Shown here one piece after another: positions 24,470 to 32,456 of a stretch of 34,285 nt of DNA. Every line of letters begins with the position of its first letter. Position 1 is the first letter of the stretch. The translations under genes and the position numbers were made by a program. The notes beneath the pieces were generated by a model. The model was not told the origin of the DNA, did not search any database, and saw only the letters and a program-made list of their open reading frames with translations. This stretch comes from Planctomycetaceae bacterium. GTDB taxonomy: Bacteria > Planctomycetota > Planctomycetia > Pirellulales > Pirellulaceae. The stretch covers positions 1-34,285 of the forward strand of contig SYJV01000460.1 in assembly GCA_005798335.1 (NCBI GenBank), written 5' to 3'.

Positions 24470-24533
24470 GCGATGTCCATTGGGAGTCGGGCCCGGCGCT
24501 CATGTAGACAGTTGATCCTCGTTTTTTGACTCT

Positions 24534-24558
24534 CGTTCCCAAGCTTTGCTTGGGAACG
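24534..24558. terminator. Hairpin between convergent genes (also a repeat type)
   Basis: A perfect 11-bp stem, CGTTCCCAAGC with GCTTGGGAACG, closes on a 3-nt TTT loop, 65 nt after one stop and 25 nt before the other. It could terminate transcription from both sides, although no T-run follows. The same hairpin type (CGTTCCCAAGC...) is, as I recall, a very widespread dispersed repeat in cyanobacteria and other bacteria. A half copy (TCGTTCCCAAACTCTGG) is seen at about 13740. Confidence 0.7.
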
Positions 24559-24582
24559 CCGGGCGTGGCGAACTCAGCATCA

Positions 24583-27500
24583 CTACTTCGGTTCAACCAA
24601 TCCGGGCAGCGTTCCAAAATCACGGACTTCCAGCGGATCGAGACTGCCTTTGGTAGCTGACGCTTGGAGAAACACGATGAGATCGGCCATCGACTGAAGC
24701 GATATGTTCTTTTCTAGTTCCTCCGGCATCAGTGACTTGCCAGTAGAGCTCATCGCCTCTATCTCGCTGCGCAATATTGTTGTGAATTGGTCGCGATCTT
24801 TGCGCAGTGTGATGCTCGTTGCGGTTTGTGAGGCAATCATACCTGCGGCAACTCGGCCTTGTTTGTCGAGCACTCGGTACTGCACGTAATTGGGCAACAC
24901 GAATTGGTTTGGATCGAGAATATGATTTAGCAACGCTTGCGGTTGTCCAGTCGCAGTCGACGAAAGACTGGGACCAACCGGAAAACCCAAACCGTTTACT
25001 TGATGACAGGCTGCGCAATTTTTCTCAAACACGATCTTACCTGCGGGAATTTGGCCGACCAGGCGCATCGCTGCCGCATACTCGCCAATTACTTCTTGCC
25101 GTGATCGCACGGGGGTGTTTGCGAAGATTTGACTGGCCAGTTGTCGAATCGTCGCATCGCGATGTTGGAGCAATGACTCACGTCGAGCAGAATCTATCTC
25201 GCTGACGACGATCTCCCCGCGACTGGCAGCTGTCAAAAACGCGCGAGCGCGGGCCTCGCGGGCGAGCATAATGTCGAGCGCCACCTGCCGTACGTTCGGA
25301 GTCATGACATTCCACAGCGCCACCAGACGGTTAGTAACTTCCTCAGATTTATCTGCATCGCAAGCGGAAATTGCCGCGATCTGCAAATCGTCAGCGTGTT
25401 CCGGGTTGATCAGCGAGAACAAAGCTACGCGACTGCTGCCGGACGGCAGCAGCCCCAATAATTCAACGGCGACAAGTCGATGAGCGATGGTCAGCGCGGG
25501 GTCACTGACTATACTGATCGCCAGCCGCTGTTGTGAAACAACCCACGGGCTAATCAGTTGGCCGCCAAGATTTCTTCCAGCTTGCTTCATGCCACGTCCC
25601 AAGGCAACCAACAATGGCTCGATTATCGTTTGCTTGGTTGCCACCTGTCCAGCTTCGAGCCGATCGACGAACTTGCGGACTTCGGGGTCGCGCAACTGGG
25701 TGCCAACGACTTCGGTGAGTGTGCGCAACATATCAGCCGGGACCGTACTACGATCGCCGAGTAATTCGTTCAACATCTGTGGTGCAAATCGTAATGACGA
25801 ACTGAGAATCGCAGTTCGCATCCACGCATCGGCTCCATCACGTCGAGCGAGATCGGCGAGCGTTTTGGCGGCAACTGAATCGGATAACTCGCCCAAAGAA
25901 AAAGCCACTTGATAGCGCACTCGAACATCCCTATCGCCAGCCAGCGAGACCAGCGTCGCAGCAATTTCCCTATTCTCATTCACGTGCGGTTCACTGAGAC
26001 GCACTGCACTTTCGCGCAGCCGAGCATCCGGTGAACGCAGTGCAAACAGCAATGTCTCGTGATCTAACTTTCGCAAATTAACCAGAGTCCACAGCGCATG
26101 TAGCCGCGCTTGAGGAAACTCACTTGTGCGAACTAATTGCCGTAAATCAGTTACCACATCGATTGCTTGGCGCTCGGCCAATAAACGCTGCGCTGTGTCT
26201 CGCCACCATCCATGTGGACTCTCGAGATGTTTAACTAGTTCACTGTTAGGTGTTGCTCGCAAACGTGGAGCAGCCGGTGAGCGAAAACCCTGAGGAGCCA
26301 GTCGATAGATCCGGCCGTGTTCGCGCCCATTGGCGAAGTTTAAGTGGCGAGCAACATCCAGTGGTATATGAATCGACTCCAGCACCTCACGATACATATC
26401 CAAGCAGTACAGAGTTCCGTCAGGAGCATTCACGAAGTTAACAGGGCGAAACCAAATATCGGACGAACGCAAAAACTCGCTTTTCTCATCGATGCGCTCT
26501 GTCCGAAAGGTAACACCGGCGGCCAGTAGTCGCCTTCGGTGTACCAAATTGTTTTGTCCGTCACCAACAAAAATCTGGCCAAGATTCTCGCTGCCGTATG
26601 CGCCGCCTCGATACACAGTTGCTCCAGCGGCAGCATCGATCACGTAATGACTGGCTCCGGGAGACGCAGCGGAACGTTCATTCTTGGCGATGCGCCGGGA
26701 ACTCCGTATCAGCCGCCAACGTTCAATCGGACTGATCCGAAAGATCGGTACTGGACCGGGGGCAATGTTCAATACACCTCGAGGAGCAACCAAGAAGGGA
26801 TTGCGAGCCAAATAATGATCGGGTTGGACGACGTGCAGTACCGGTTGCGATTCGCTGCACGTAAATCGATTTCCCCAATCATCAAACGTGTTACCAAATT
26901 GTACGGTGCCTGTGATCGCCTCCAATTGCTCGGTGTCGGGATTAAATCGAAAGTCGCGGCCATGGATGGCAACTGGCATCGCGCTTGGATTGTCTATTCT
27001 GGAAACGGTTCCGCCATTGCCAGCAGTCGTACCGTAAATCCATTGATCCAAACCGAACTGTAGGTTATTGACCATGGCCTGTTGATTCTCAGTTCCAAAA
27101 CCCGTAAACACTCGACGCTTGACATCGGCTCGGTAATCTCCATCGGTGTCTTTCAGGTACCAAATGTCTGGCGCGGCAGCAACAAACACACCACCTTTCC
27201 ACGGCACGACACCAGCCGCCCAGAGCAGTTTGTCGGCAAAAATATGTGCTTCGTCGAATGCCCCATCCGCATTGGTATCGCGGAGCAATCGAACTGTACC
27301 CAGTGGCTCGCCACCTTCAAACGGTTTGAACGGGTAATCGCGCATTTCACAGACATACAATTGCCCTTCTTCGTCCACAGCAGCCGCGACAGGATCGACT
27401 ACTAACGGTTCCGCTGCCACTAATTCGACTTGGAAACCATCAGCGATTTCAAAGGTGCGCAGCGCCTCCTGCGGCGACTTTGGTGGTACCGGTTGCAGAA

Positions 27501-29313
27501 AATCTCTTAGTTCCTGCTGGCTGAGTGTCGAATTGTCAAACGGCTTTTCTTGGTCCGTCGACTTGCCAGAGGATTTCGAAAGCGAAACACCTTGGCGCCA
27601 GGGTTCTTCGTGCGACAACAATCCTCGCTGGCTTCGAATTCTCAGCAGGGTGTCTCGAGCGCGCTGAAAATAGGCCAAAACGTTGGCTTTGTCTTGGAAT
27701 TTTCTCTGCGTATGCAGCAATATCTGACCATCGATCTTTTCAATCCAGCGGTCGAGGGCATCTTGATGGTAAGTTCGTTTGCCCGCGATGTCGATATAGA
27801 CAGGGTTGGTATGAGCTTCTGCATCCGGCAGTCCAGTAGAAGTCGTTGACCAAGCGCGAAATGCGATCCAGCAAGATTCTTGCGGTTCCAGGGAATACTG
27901 GCAGTCCAGCCATCGTCCTTGCCCAGAATCGCGCGACCATTCAAAAGTCTTGGCAACTTTTCCCGACTGAATGAGTTCAATGCGCGTGATCGGTGTTACT
28001 TCACAGCGAGCTTGAAGGCGTACCCGATAGCGCTGACCAGGTACTTTTTGCTCGATGATGTCGCCAGGTTTATGTCCATCGATATCTAGCAACAACAATG
28101 GGCCGGTGGAAACAAAACTGCGGCCCTTGGACATTTGCCCAAACCACTGCTGAAAGGTTGGTTTCGCCAGCACAGCGTTCTCGCTGCGTTCGAACTGAAC
28201 ATAGGTCCGGCAGTCACTCATGAATCGGCACGCAGGAAAGTCGCTCGCCCCCACGCAAGGAAAACGATATCCCGAATTGAGCATGTCATACCATCCCGCC
28301 AATCCGAGTTCGCGATAGATTCCAAATTGTAATAACTCCACGGCACTGACAGTCCCCAAGGCTGCGTCGGCATAGATTTCCTTGGCGTATCCACCGTGAG
28401 CTTGAATGGCGAAGCCGCCTTGCGCGATTGCCTCGCCAGCCACAACTCCGTACGCAGGCCCGTCGTCCAGATTGAAGTTCTTGCCTTCGAATACGACCTT
28501 TGGCAGCCCATAGATGTTCAGGTGTCCAAAGTGAACACTGCGATATTCCTGGCCGGACAAAATCGTCTGGTTGCCGCGCGAACGGATCGATTCAAAACCC
28601 AAAGACCGCAACTGCGGCGAGTCCATTTTCTCCATCGCGCCGTTATACGGACCGGCGGGTTCGTTGTAGCCCAAAAGCGTGCCAAACCACAGATCTTCTG
28701 CCTCCATCAGATCAAAGATCGCCGCATCGTCACGATCACTGGTCCTTGGGAAATGCAAGTGCAAGTCGCCGCCAAAGTACTCGTGTTCTGTCATCGCGGC
28801 AGATCGCTCCAACAGAATCGACACCGCCGCCGTTTGGCCGGGCAGCACTTCCACGGTAGCTGTCTCCGGGCGATATTCGAAGCCCTTCCACACTTCCACG
28901 CGTGTTTGTCCAGCAGGAACTCGAACTTCAGTCTCAGAGTTATAGTAGAAGTAATGCCCGATGTAGCGAAAAGGGGCTTTGCCAGGTCGGTTGCCCCATG
29001 CGTTTGGCTGGGGCCACACCGCGGTCATATCAAACCGAGACAAGAATCGGCTCGCCGGTTGATAGTAGTTGCCATCCACGCCAACGATATTCACACGGCA
29101 AGGCGTCAATTTTCCGGTAGCCTTGTCGCGCACTTCCAATCGCACTGCACCAGAATTCACGGCGCCGGCCGGCAGGTTCTTGACTGCCCCGGGTTTCTCA
29201 AAACCCGGCGGCGTGAAGAAGATCGCCTCTGACTCGGCTGACTGCGCCATTGCGAACATCGGCCACAGCGTCAGCCACAACGCCAGAGAGTTACGGATCA
29301 ATTGTCGAATCAC
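24583..29313 (-). CDS. CehA/McbA-like PHP hydrolase fused to PVC dehydrogenase domain and cytochrome
   Basis: A 1576-aa exported protein. A signal peptide covers about residues 1-23 (FAMAQ). Residues about 50-175 are a beta-rich domain. About 175-500 resembles the CehA/McbA metallohydrolase group of the PHP superfamily (FGGDLHLHFPRT, SGQEYRS, FAIQAHGG, GASDFPACRFM). About 619-1006 is a TIGR02604-type membrane-bound dehydrogenase propeller (FEIADGFQVELVAAEPLVVD, PDGTLYCLDMYREVLES). An alpha-helical, HEAT-like region spans about 1010-1410. The end is a TIGR02603-type heme domain with CAACH (Cys1433, Cys1436, His1437), GPSLSS and SLMPEELEKN. The GTG at 29313 has GGGAG upstream and puts the signal peptide first; the reading from 29538 would overlap the neighbour. 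The function is not assignable, but hydrolysis and oxidation on one chain is plausible. Confidence 0.88.
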   Translation of the reverse strand: MIRQLIRNSLALWLTLWPMFAMAQSAESEAIFFTPPGFEKPGAVKNLPAGAVNSGAVRLEVRDKATGKLTPCRVNIVGVDGNYYQPASRFLSRFDMTAVWPQPNAWGNRPGKAPFRYIGHYFYYNSETEVRVPAGQTRVEVWKGFEYRPETATVEVLPGQTAAVSILLERSAAMTEHEYFGGDLHLHFPRTSDRDDAAIFDLMEAEDLWFGTLLGYNEPAGPYNGAMEKMDSPQLRSLGFESIRSRGNQTILSGQEYRSVHFGHLNIYGLPKVVFEGKNFNLDDGPAYGVVAGEAIAQGGFAIQAHGGYAKEIYADAALGTVSAVELLQFGIYRELGLAGWYDMLNSGYRFPCVGASDFPACRFMSDCRTYVQFERSENAVLAKPTFQQWFGQMSKGRSFVSTGPLLLLDIDGHKPGDIIEQKVPGQRYRVRLQARCEVTPITRIELIQSGKVAKTFEWSRDSGQGRWLDCQYSLEPQESCWIAFRAWSTTSTGLPDAEAHTNPVYIDIAGKRTYHQDALDRWIEKIDGQILLHTQRKFQDKANVLAYFQRARDTLLRIRSQRGLLSHEEPWRQGVSLSKSSGKSTDQEKPFDNSTLSQQELRDFLQPVPPKSPQEALRTFEIADGFQVELVAAEPLVVDPVAAAVDEEGQLYVCEMRDYPFKPFEGGEPLGTVRLLRDTNADGAFDEAHIFADKLLWAAGVVPWKGGVFVAAAPDIWYLKDTDGDYRADVKRRVFTGFGTENQQAMVNNLQFGLDQWIYGTTAGNGGTVSRIDNPSAMPVAIHGRDFRFNPDTEQLEAITGTVQFGNTFDDWGNRFTCSESQPVLHVVQPDHYLARNPFLVAPRGVLNIAPGPVPIFRISPIERWRLIRSSRRIAKNERSAASPGASHYVIDAAAGATVYRGGAYGSENLGQIFVGDGQNNLVHRRRLLAAGVTFRTERIDEKSEFLRSSDIWFRPVNFVNAPDGTLYCLDMYREVLESIHIPLDVARHLNFANGREHGRIYRLAPQGFRSPAAPRLRATPNSELVKHLESPHGWWRDTAQRLLAERQAIDVVTDLRQLVRTSEFPQARLHALWTLVNLRKLDHETLLFALRSPDARLRESAVRLSEPHVNENREIAATLVSLAGDRDVRVRYQVAFSLGELSDSVAAKTLADLARRDGADAWMRTAILSSSLRFAPQMLNELLGDRSTVPADMLRTLTEVVGTQLRDPEVRKFVDRLEAGQVATKQTIIEPLLVALGRGMKQAGRNLGGQLISPWVVSQQRLAISIVSDPALTIAHRLVAVELLGLLPSGSSRVALFSLINPEHADDLQIAAISACDADKSEEVTNRLVALWNVMTPNVRQVALDIMLAREARARAFLTAASRGEIVVSEIDSARRESLLQHRDATIRQLASQIFANTPVRSRQEVIGEYAAAMRLVGQIPAGKIVFEKNCAACHQVNGLGFPVGPSLSSTATGQPQALLNHILDPNQFVLPNYVQYRVLDKQGRVAAGMIASQTATSITLRKDRDQFTTILRSEIEAMSSTGKSLMPEELEKNISLQSMADLIVFLQASATKGSLDPLEVRDFGTLPGLVEPK

Positions 29314-29320
29314 GCTGTAG

Positions 29321-29325
29321 CTCCC
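29321..29325 (-). promoter_or_regulatory. Shine-Dalgarno deciding a GTG start at 29313
   Basis: GGGAG on the minus strand, seven bases before the GTG at 29313 that begins MIRQLIRNSLALWLTLW, a signal peptide. Confidence 0.6.
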
Positions 29326-29380
29326 GGGGTGCAAAAAATGGGCAGGACAGCCAGGGCAAGGCCACACACGACATGCCCCG

Positions 29381-29749
29381 TTAACGGAACCCGAGTTTCG
29401 CGGACGCCTGGTCGATTTTTGCTGCCAGAATGAAATCGTTTTCGCTGAGGCCTTGGATCGCATGAGTCGTGAGTTCAATCTTGACCAGACGGTAACCGGT
29501 GATGTGCAAATCGGGATGATGTTGGTCCTCTTCTGCAATTCTCGCTACTTCGGATATGAGCTGCATGGCTTGCACAAAATTCTTCAATTTCCAACTCCGC
29601 GAAATCAACTTGCCGTCGTCGCTCAGAATCCAATTCGATCCTAGAGCGACAAGCTGACGCTGTGCTTCGTCGATCGAACATGCCTCAACACCACCTTCGC
29701 AAGGCTTGCACTTCTGGCTCGCCAAAGAATTAGAATCATGCACTTCCAC
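29381..29749 (-). CDS. Pterin-4a-carbinolamine dehydratase
   Basis: A 122-aa protein of the pterin-4-alpha-carbinolamine dehydratase family (PhhB/PCD type), cytoplasmic enzymes that dehydrate 4a-hydroxytetrahydropterins. Landmarks are KCKPCEGGVEACS near the N-terminus, WILSDDGKLISRSWKLKNF, the active-site EEDQHHPDL with two His, and LTTHAIQGLSENDFILAAKID. Length fits the family. The GTG at 29749 is chosen because GGGAG lies six bases upstream; the frame runs open to 29896 but the extra 49 residues are unlike the family. No phenylalanine hydroxylase gene is near, so the role may be pterin recycling or molybdopterin-related, as proposed for other members. Confidence 0.9.
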   Translation of the reverse strand: MEVHDSNSLASQKCKPCEGGVEACSIDEAQRQLVALGSNWILSDDGKLISRSWKLKNFVQAMQLISEVARIAEEDQHHPDLHITGYRLVKIELTTHAIQGLSENDFILAAKIDQASAKLGFR

Positions 29750-29755
29750 AGTGAA

Positions 29756-29760
29756 CTCCC
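29756..29760 (-). promoter_or_regulatory. Shine-Dalgarno deciding a GTG start at 29749
   Basis: GGGAG on the minus strand, six bases before GTG 29749. It excludes the long reading to 29896. Confidence 0.6.
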
Positions 29761-29815
29761 ATAGGAATGTTACGTTAGCTCGATGCAATATACACGCTTG
29801 AGCAGACTGCGACAG

Positions 29816-29859
29816 CTTTGTCAGCCGGAACGCGTTAGGCGGTAATCCTGCTGACAAAG
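29816..29859. repeat. Hairpin between DsrE-like and dehydratase genes
   Basis: Arms CTTTGTCAGC (29816-29825) and GCTGACAAAG (29850-29859) pair perfectly over 10 bp with a 24-nt loop. The loop contains CGGAACGCGTTAGGCGG, reminiscent of a repeat motif I recall from Pirellulaceae intergenic regions. It lies after the DsrE-like gene on the minus strand and may attenuate read-through into the dehydratase gene. There is no T-run. Confidence 0.65.
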
Positions 29860-29897
29860 TTGCGCAATTTGCTGGCAGTTGAAGTTCTTTCAACATT

Positions 29898-30353
29898 TCA
29901 GAACGTGACCAGATGCGCGGTTGGATCGCGAATCGTCTCCGTCAATGGTTTCCCCATCGGCTTCACCACCAAGCCGAGTTCGCGAAGCCGCTCGGACACA
30001 CCGTACGAGTCCGCGCAAACAACGCAGGCCTCTAGTACGATGCCATTTGCTTTCATCTCGGTCAGCTTGGCTTGAATGTCTTTATCCGCTGCGACCAGTC
30101 GGGCGCTGGGTCCCCAGACGATCAGCCGCACGTCGTCAAACCACTGGTTGCTCTTGGCTGCTTTGCAGTACATCAACACCATTCGATGCGCGACCTCGGG
30201 ATCGCCGCTGGTCCAGACGATGGTCAGCTTTGCCTTTGCAACCTCTTGCGCGGTGCTGGCCGACAACGAGCTGGACAATCGCGTCAGCAGAATCAACGAC
30301 AGTATGAAGGCGATGATCAGCACGCTGGGAATGAAATACTTGTTGTCTCGCAT
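29898..30353 (-). CDS. Membrane-anchored DsrE-like protein
   Basis: A 151-aa protein. A single transmembrane helix or uncleaved signal lies at about residues 8-26 (IPSVLIIAFILSLILL). Residues about 42-150 look like a DsrE/DsrF-type sulfur-relay fold: AKLTIVWTSGDPEVAHRMVL, then VRLIVWGPSARLVA, then ACVVCADSYGVSERLRELG. Two Cys (Cys110, Cys113) form CxxC in the position where family members carry a reactive Cys. The ATG at 30353 is preferred over 30461 because AAGGA lies seven bases upstream and the membrane segment then starts at the N-terminus. It is 148 nt upstream of the pterin dehydratase gene. The function is unknown; sulfur transfer is only suggested by the fold. Confidence 0.75.
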   Translation of the reverse strand: MRDNKYFIPSVLIIAFILSLILLTRLSSSLSASTAQEVAKAKLTIVWTSGDPEVAHRMVLMYCKAAKSNQWFDDVRLIVWGPSARLVAADKDIQAKLTEMKANGIVLEACVVCADSYGVSERLRELGLVVKPMGKPLTETIRDPTAHLVTF

Positions 30354-30360
30354 CGTAAAA

Positions 30361-30365
30361 TCCTT
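30361..30365 (-). promoter_or_regulatory. Shine-Dalgarno deciding the 30353 start
   Basis: AAGGA on the minus strand, seven bases before ATG 30353. Confidence 0.5.
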
Positions 30366-30796
30366 GAGCAGTAGTTGAGTGTGTAACAAAACTTCGGGCG
30401 CTTTCCGCGATTCACCTGTTGGAGTCCGTCGACGATGATTTGGCGGCAAAAAAGTCAACATCGGAGTAGAGTGGAAATTTTATCTGGGCTAATACTTCTG
30501 TACCTTGGTCAGCGAAATGTTCCTTACAAAGGACGCAGAGGAATAGCGGATCGAATCTGCCGGGAGGTAAATTTTGCGCAAAAGGCCCATTCTACGCAGA
30601 CGGAGTATCTAGCTGCCGGGTGTGCCATGATTGCTTTTTTTTCCTGTACCTTCGCACAACGGAAGTGAAATGATGCGTAGAATTAGGGCCTAGTGTAGTC
30701 GCCAACGTGCTGCGTCGCTGCTAGCCAAATGGGCTCCTCAAAACCTGACACGATACATACAAGTCTTTTGCACTTTCTCGACAGGAGATACGAAAC
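30366..30796. other. Divergent gene-free region
   Basis: About 430 nt between divergent genes, expected to hold both promoters. No promoter hexamers were clear. A run of eight T occurs near 30635-30642. A plus-strand ORF at 30435-30668 has no family resemblance or ribosome site and is not called. AGGAGA at 30783-30788 is the ribosome site of the next gene. Confidence 0.4.
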
Positions 30797-32398
30797 TTGG
30801 CCGAGTTAACTCTTGAAGCTCCTGAAACTGGTCGAACCTATTCTTATGACGCACTGCCATATCCGAGCCATCCATACGAGGCGTCGCATCCGGATCATCT
30901 GTATACTATCGCCACACTATTCAGGCTGGAACCCAAACTGCCTGACGATGCTTCGATTCTGGAATTGGGCTGCGCCAGTGGCGGCAACATCATTCCGCTA
31001 GCGGTGCAGATGCCGAAGGCGAGACTTGTCGGTGTCGATTTATCGGGCCGGCAAATCGCAGAAGGGCAGGCAACGATCGATGCGTTGAAGCTGCCGAACA
31101 TTCGTTTGGTTGCGCGAGACTTTCGCGCGATTGACGAGTCCTATGGCAGTTTTGACTACATCATCTGCCACGGCGTCTTTTCGTGGGTGCCACACGAAGC
31201 CCAACAAAAGATATTCGAAATTTGCCGCGACCGATTATCGCCAAATGGCGTGGCATATATCAGCTACAACTGCAATCCCGGTTGGTATATGCGCGGGATG
31301 ATTCGGCAAATGATGCTGCACCATACCAAGCATATCAGCGACCCGATCAACAAAGTAAAACAGGCCAGAGCGCTACTGGCGTTTATCGTGGAAAGTACGG
31401 ACGGGCAAACCACTCCCTACGCCGTGTTCCTCAAGAATGAGTTGGAGATGTTATCAAAACACACTGATAACTATCTCTACCACGAACATCTCGAAGAGAA
31501 CAACCATCCCATGTTCTTCTATGAGTTTATGGAGATGGCACAAGCCAAGAATCTGCAATTCTTGAGCGAAAGCAGTTTGGCCAGCATGGTAACGAGCAAC
31601 TTGCCTCCCAAAGCTGCCGAGTCTTTAACGAAACTCACTAATGACCTGTATCATCGTAGCCAATACACAGATTTCGTTACCAATCGCCTGTTCCGTCAAT
31701 CACTGATATGCCATCGCGACGTAAAGGTTCATCGTCACTTGGACGAAAATCGACTACCTGGCATGTACTTTGCTGGCAATATTCGGCCCGATGATCCTGC
31801 CCAAGGACAGGATGTAAGCCCGACCGTCGAAGTGTCATTCAAGTGCGCCAATGGTCGCGGCATCAAGACTGCCAACGCGGCGCTCAAGGCGCTGATGTTT
31901 GCTCTTGGTGACGCCTGGCCCAACTCTCTGACATTGGCCGAGATTTGCCAAAGCGTTGAAAAGCGATTATCTGAGTCGATCGTGGTTGGTGCCAAAGAAC
32001 AGATATCAATCGCCAATGTCAGTGCATCGCACATCCTGCAGATGATGGTTCGTGGTGATATCGATTTTCGATATCTTCCAGATCGTTATGCGCACTCAAT
32101 CAATGATCGCCCCATTGTAACATCGCTAGCTCGACTTCAATCGCGGCAGTCGGGAAACATTACCACTCAGCGACACAATATGCTCAATGCCGATCCACTC
32201 ACCCGCATCGTCATTCAAGTGCTCGACGGATCGCGCACTCGAGCTGACTTGGTAAAATTCATGTCTGACTTGGCGGCTCAAGGAAAGATCTCGGTCAATG
32301 TGCAGGGGAAAGCACCCGACGATATGACCATGATTCATGCCGCAGCGATCGACAAGGTCCTTGAGCAACTCCGTCGATCGGCAGTATTGGTCCAATAG
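30797..32398 (+). CDS. SAM-dependent methyltransferase with regulatory domain (PKMT-like)
   Basis: A 533-aa class I methyltransferase. Residues about 54-63 are SAM motif I (ILELGCASGG), followed by acidic motif II (LVGVDLSGRQI), ARDFRAID and FDYIICHGVFSWVP. About 225-310 fits the methyltransferase regulatory domain (PF10119-like: HEHLEENNHPMFFYEFMEMA, then LQFLSESS), and the remaining 220 residues are a C-terminal part seen in the same architecture. This domain order is known from rickettsial protein lysine methyltransferases that modify outer-membrane proteins; whether this enzyme targets proteins is inference. The start is TTG with AGGAGA eight bases upstream. It stands alone and is convergent with the FmdB-type gene. 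Confidence 0.88.
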   Translation: MAELTLEAPETGRTYSYDALPYPSHPYEASHPDHLYTIATLFRLEPKLPDDASILELGCASGGNIIPLAVQMPKARLVGVDLSGRQIAEGQATIDALKLPNIRLVARDFRAIDESYGSFDYIICHGVFSWVPHEAQQKIFEICRDRLSPNGVAYISYNCNPGWYMRGMIRQMMLHHTKHISDPINKVKQARALLAFIVESTDGQTTPYAVFLKNELEMLSKHTDNYLYHEHLEENNHPMFFYEFMEMAQAKNLQFLSESSLASMVTSNLPPKAAESLTKLTNDLYHRSQYTDFVTNRLFRQSLICHRDVKVHRHLDENRLPGMYFAGNIRPDDPAQGQDVSPTVEVSFKCANGRGIKTANAALKALMFALGDAWPNSLTLAEICQSVEKRLSESIVVGAKEQISIANVSASHILQMMVRGDIDFRYLPDRYAHSINDRPIVTSLARLQSRQSGNITTQRHNMLNADPLTRIVIQVLDGSRTRADLVKFMSDLAAQGKISVNVQGKAPDDMTMIHAAAIDKVLEQLRRSAVLVQ

Positions 32399-32456
32399 AG
32401 CAGTATTGATCGAGTAGATTTGCGACCTAGGCAAACGGCATTTTGAAGAGTGGTGG

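Noticed and set aside
28396-29232. 278-aa plus-strand ORF
   Set aside because: Shadow of the 1576-aa minus-strand protein; the opposite frame carries clear domain motifs and a heme site.
29314-29538. N-terminal extension of the large fusion protein
   Set aside because: It would put the signal peptide in the interior and overlap the pterin dehydratase gene; a GTG with a ribosome site lies at 29313.
29750-29896. N-terminal extension of the pterin dehydratase
   Set aside because: The extra 49 residues do not resemble the family, while a GTG with a good ribosome site begins at 29749.
30435-30668. 77-aa plus-strand ORF in the divergent gap
   Set aside because: No ribosome site, no family resemblance, unusual composition.
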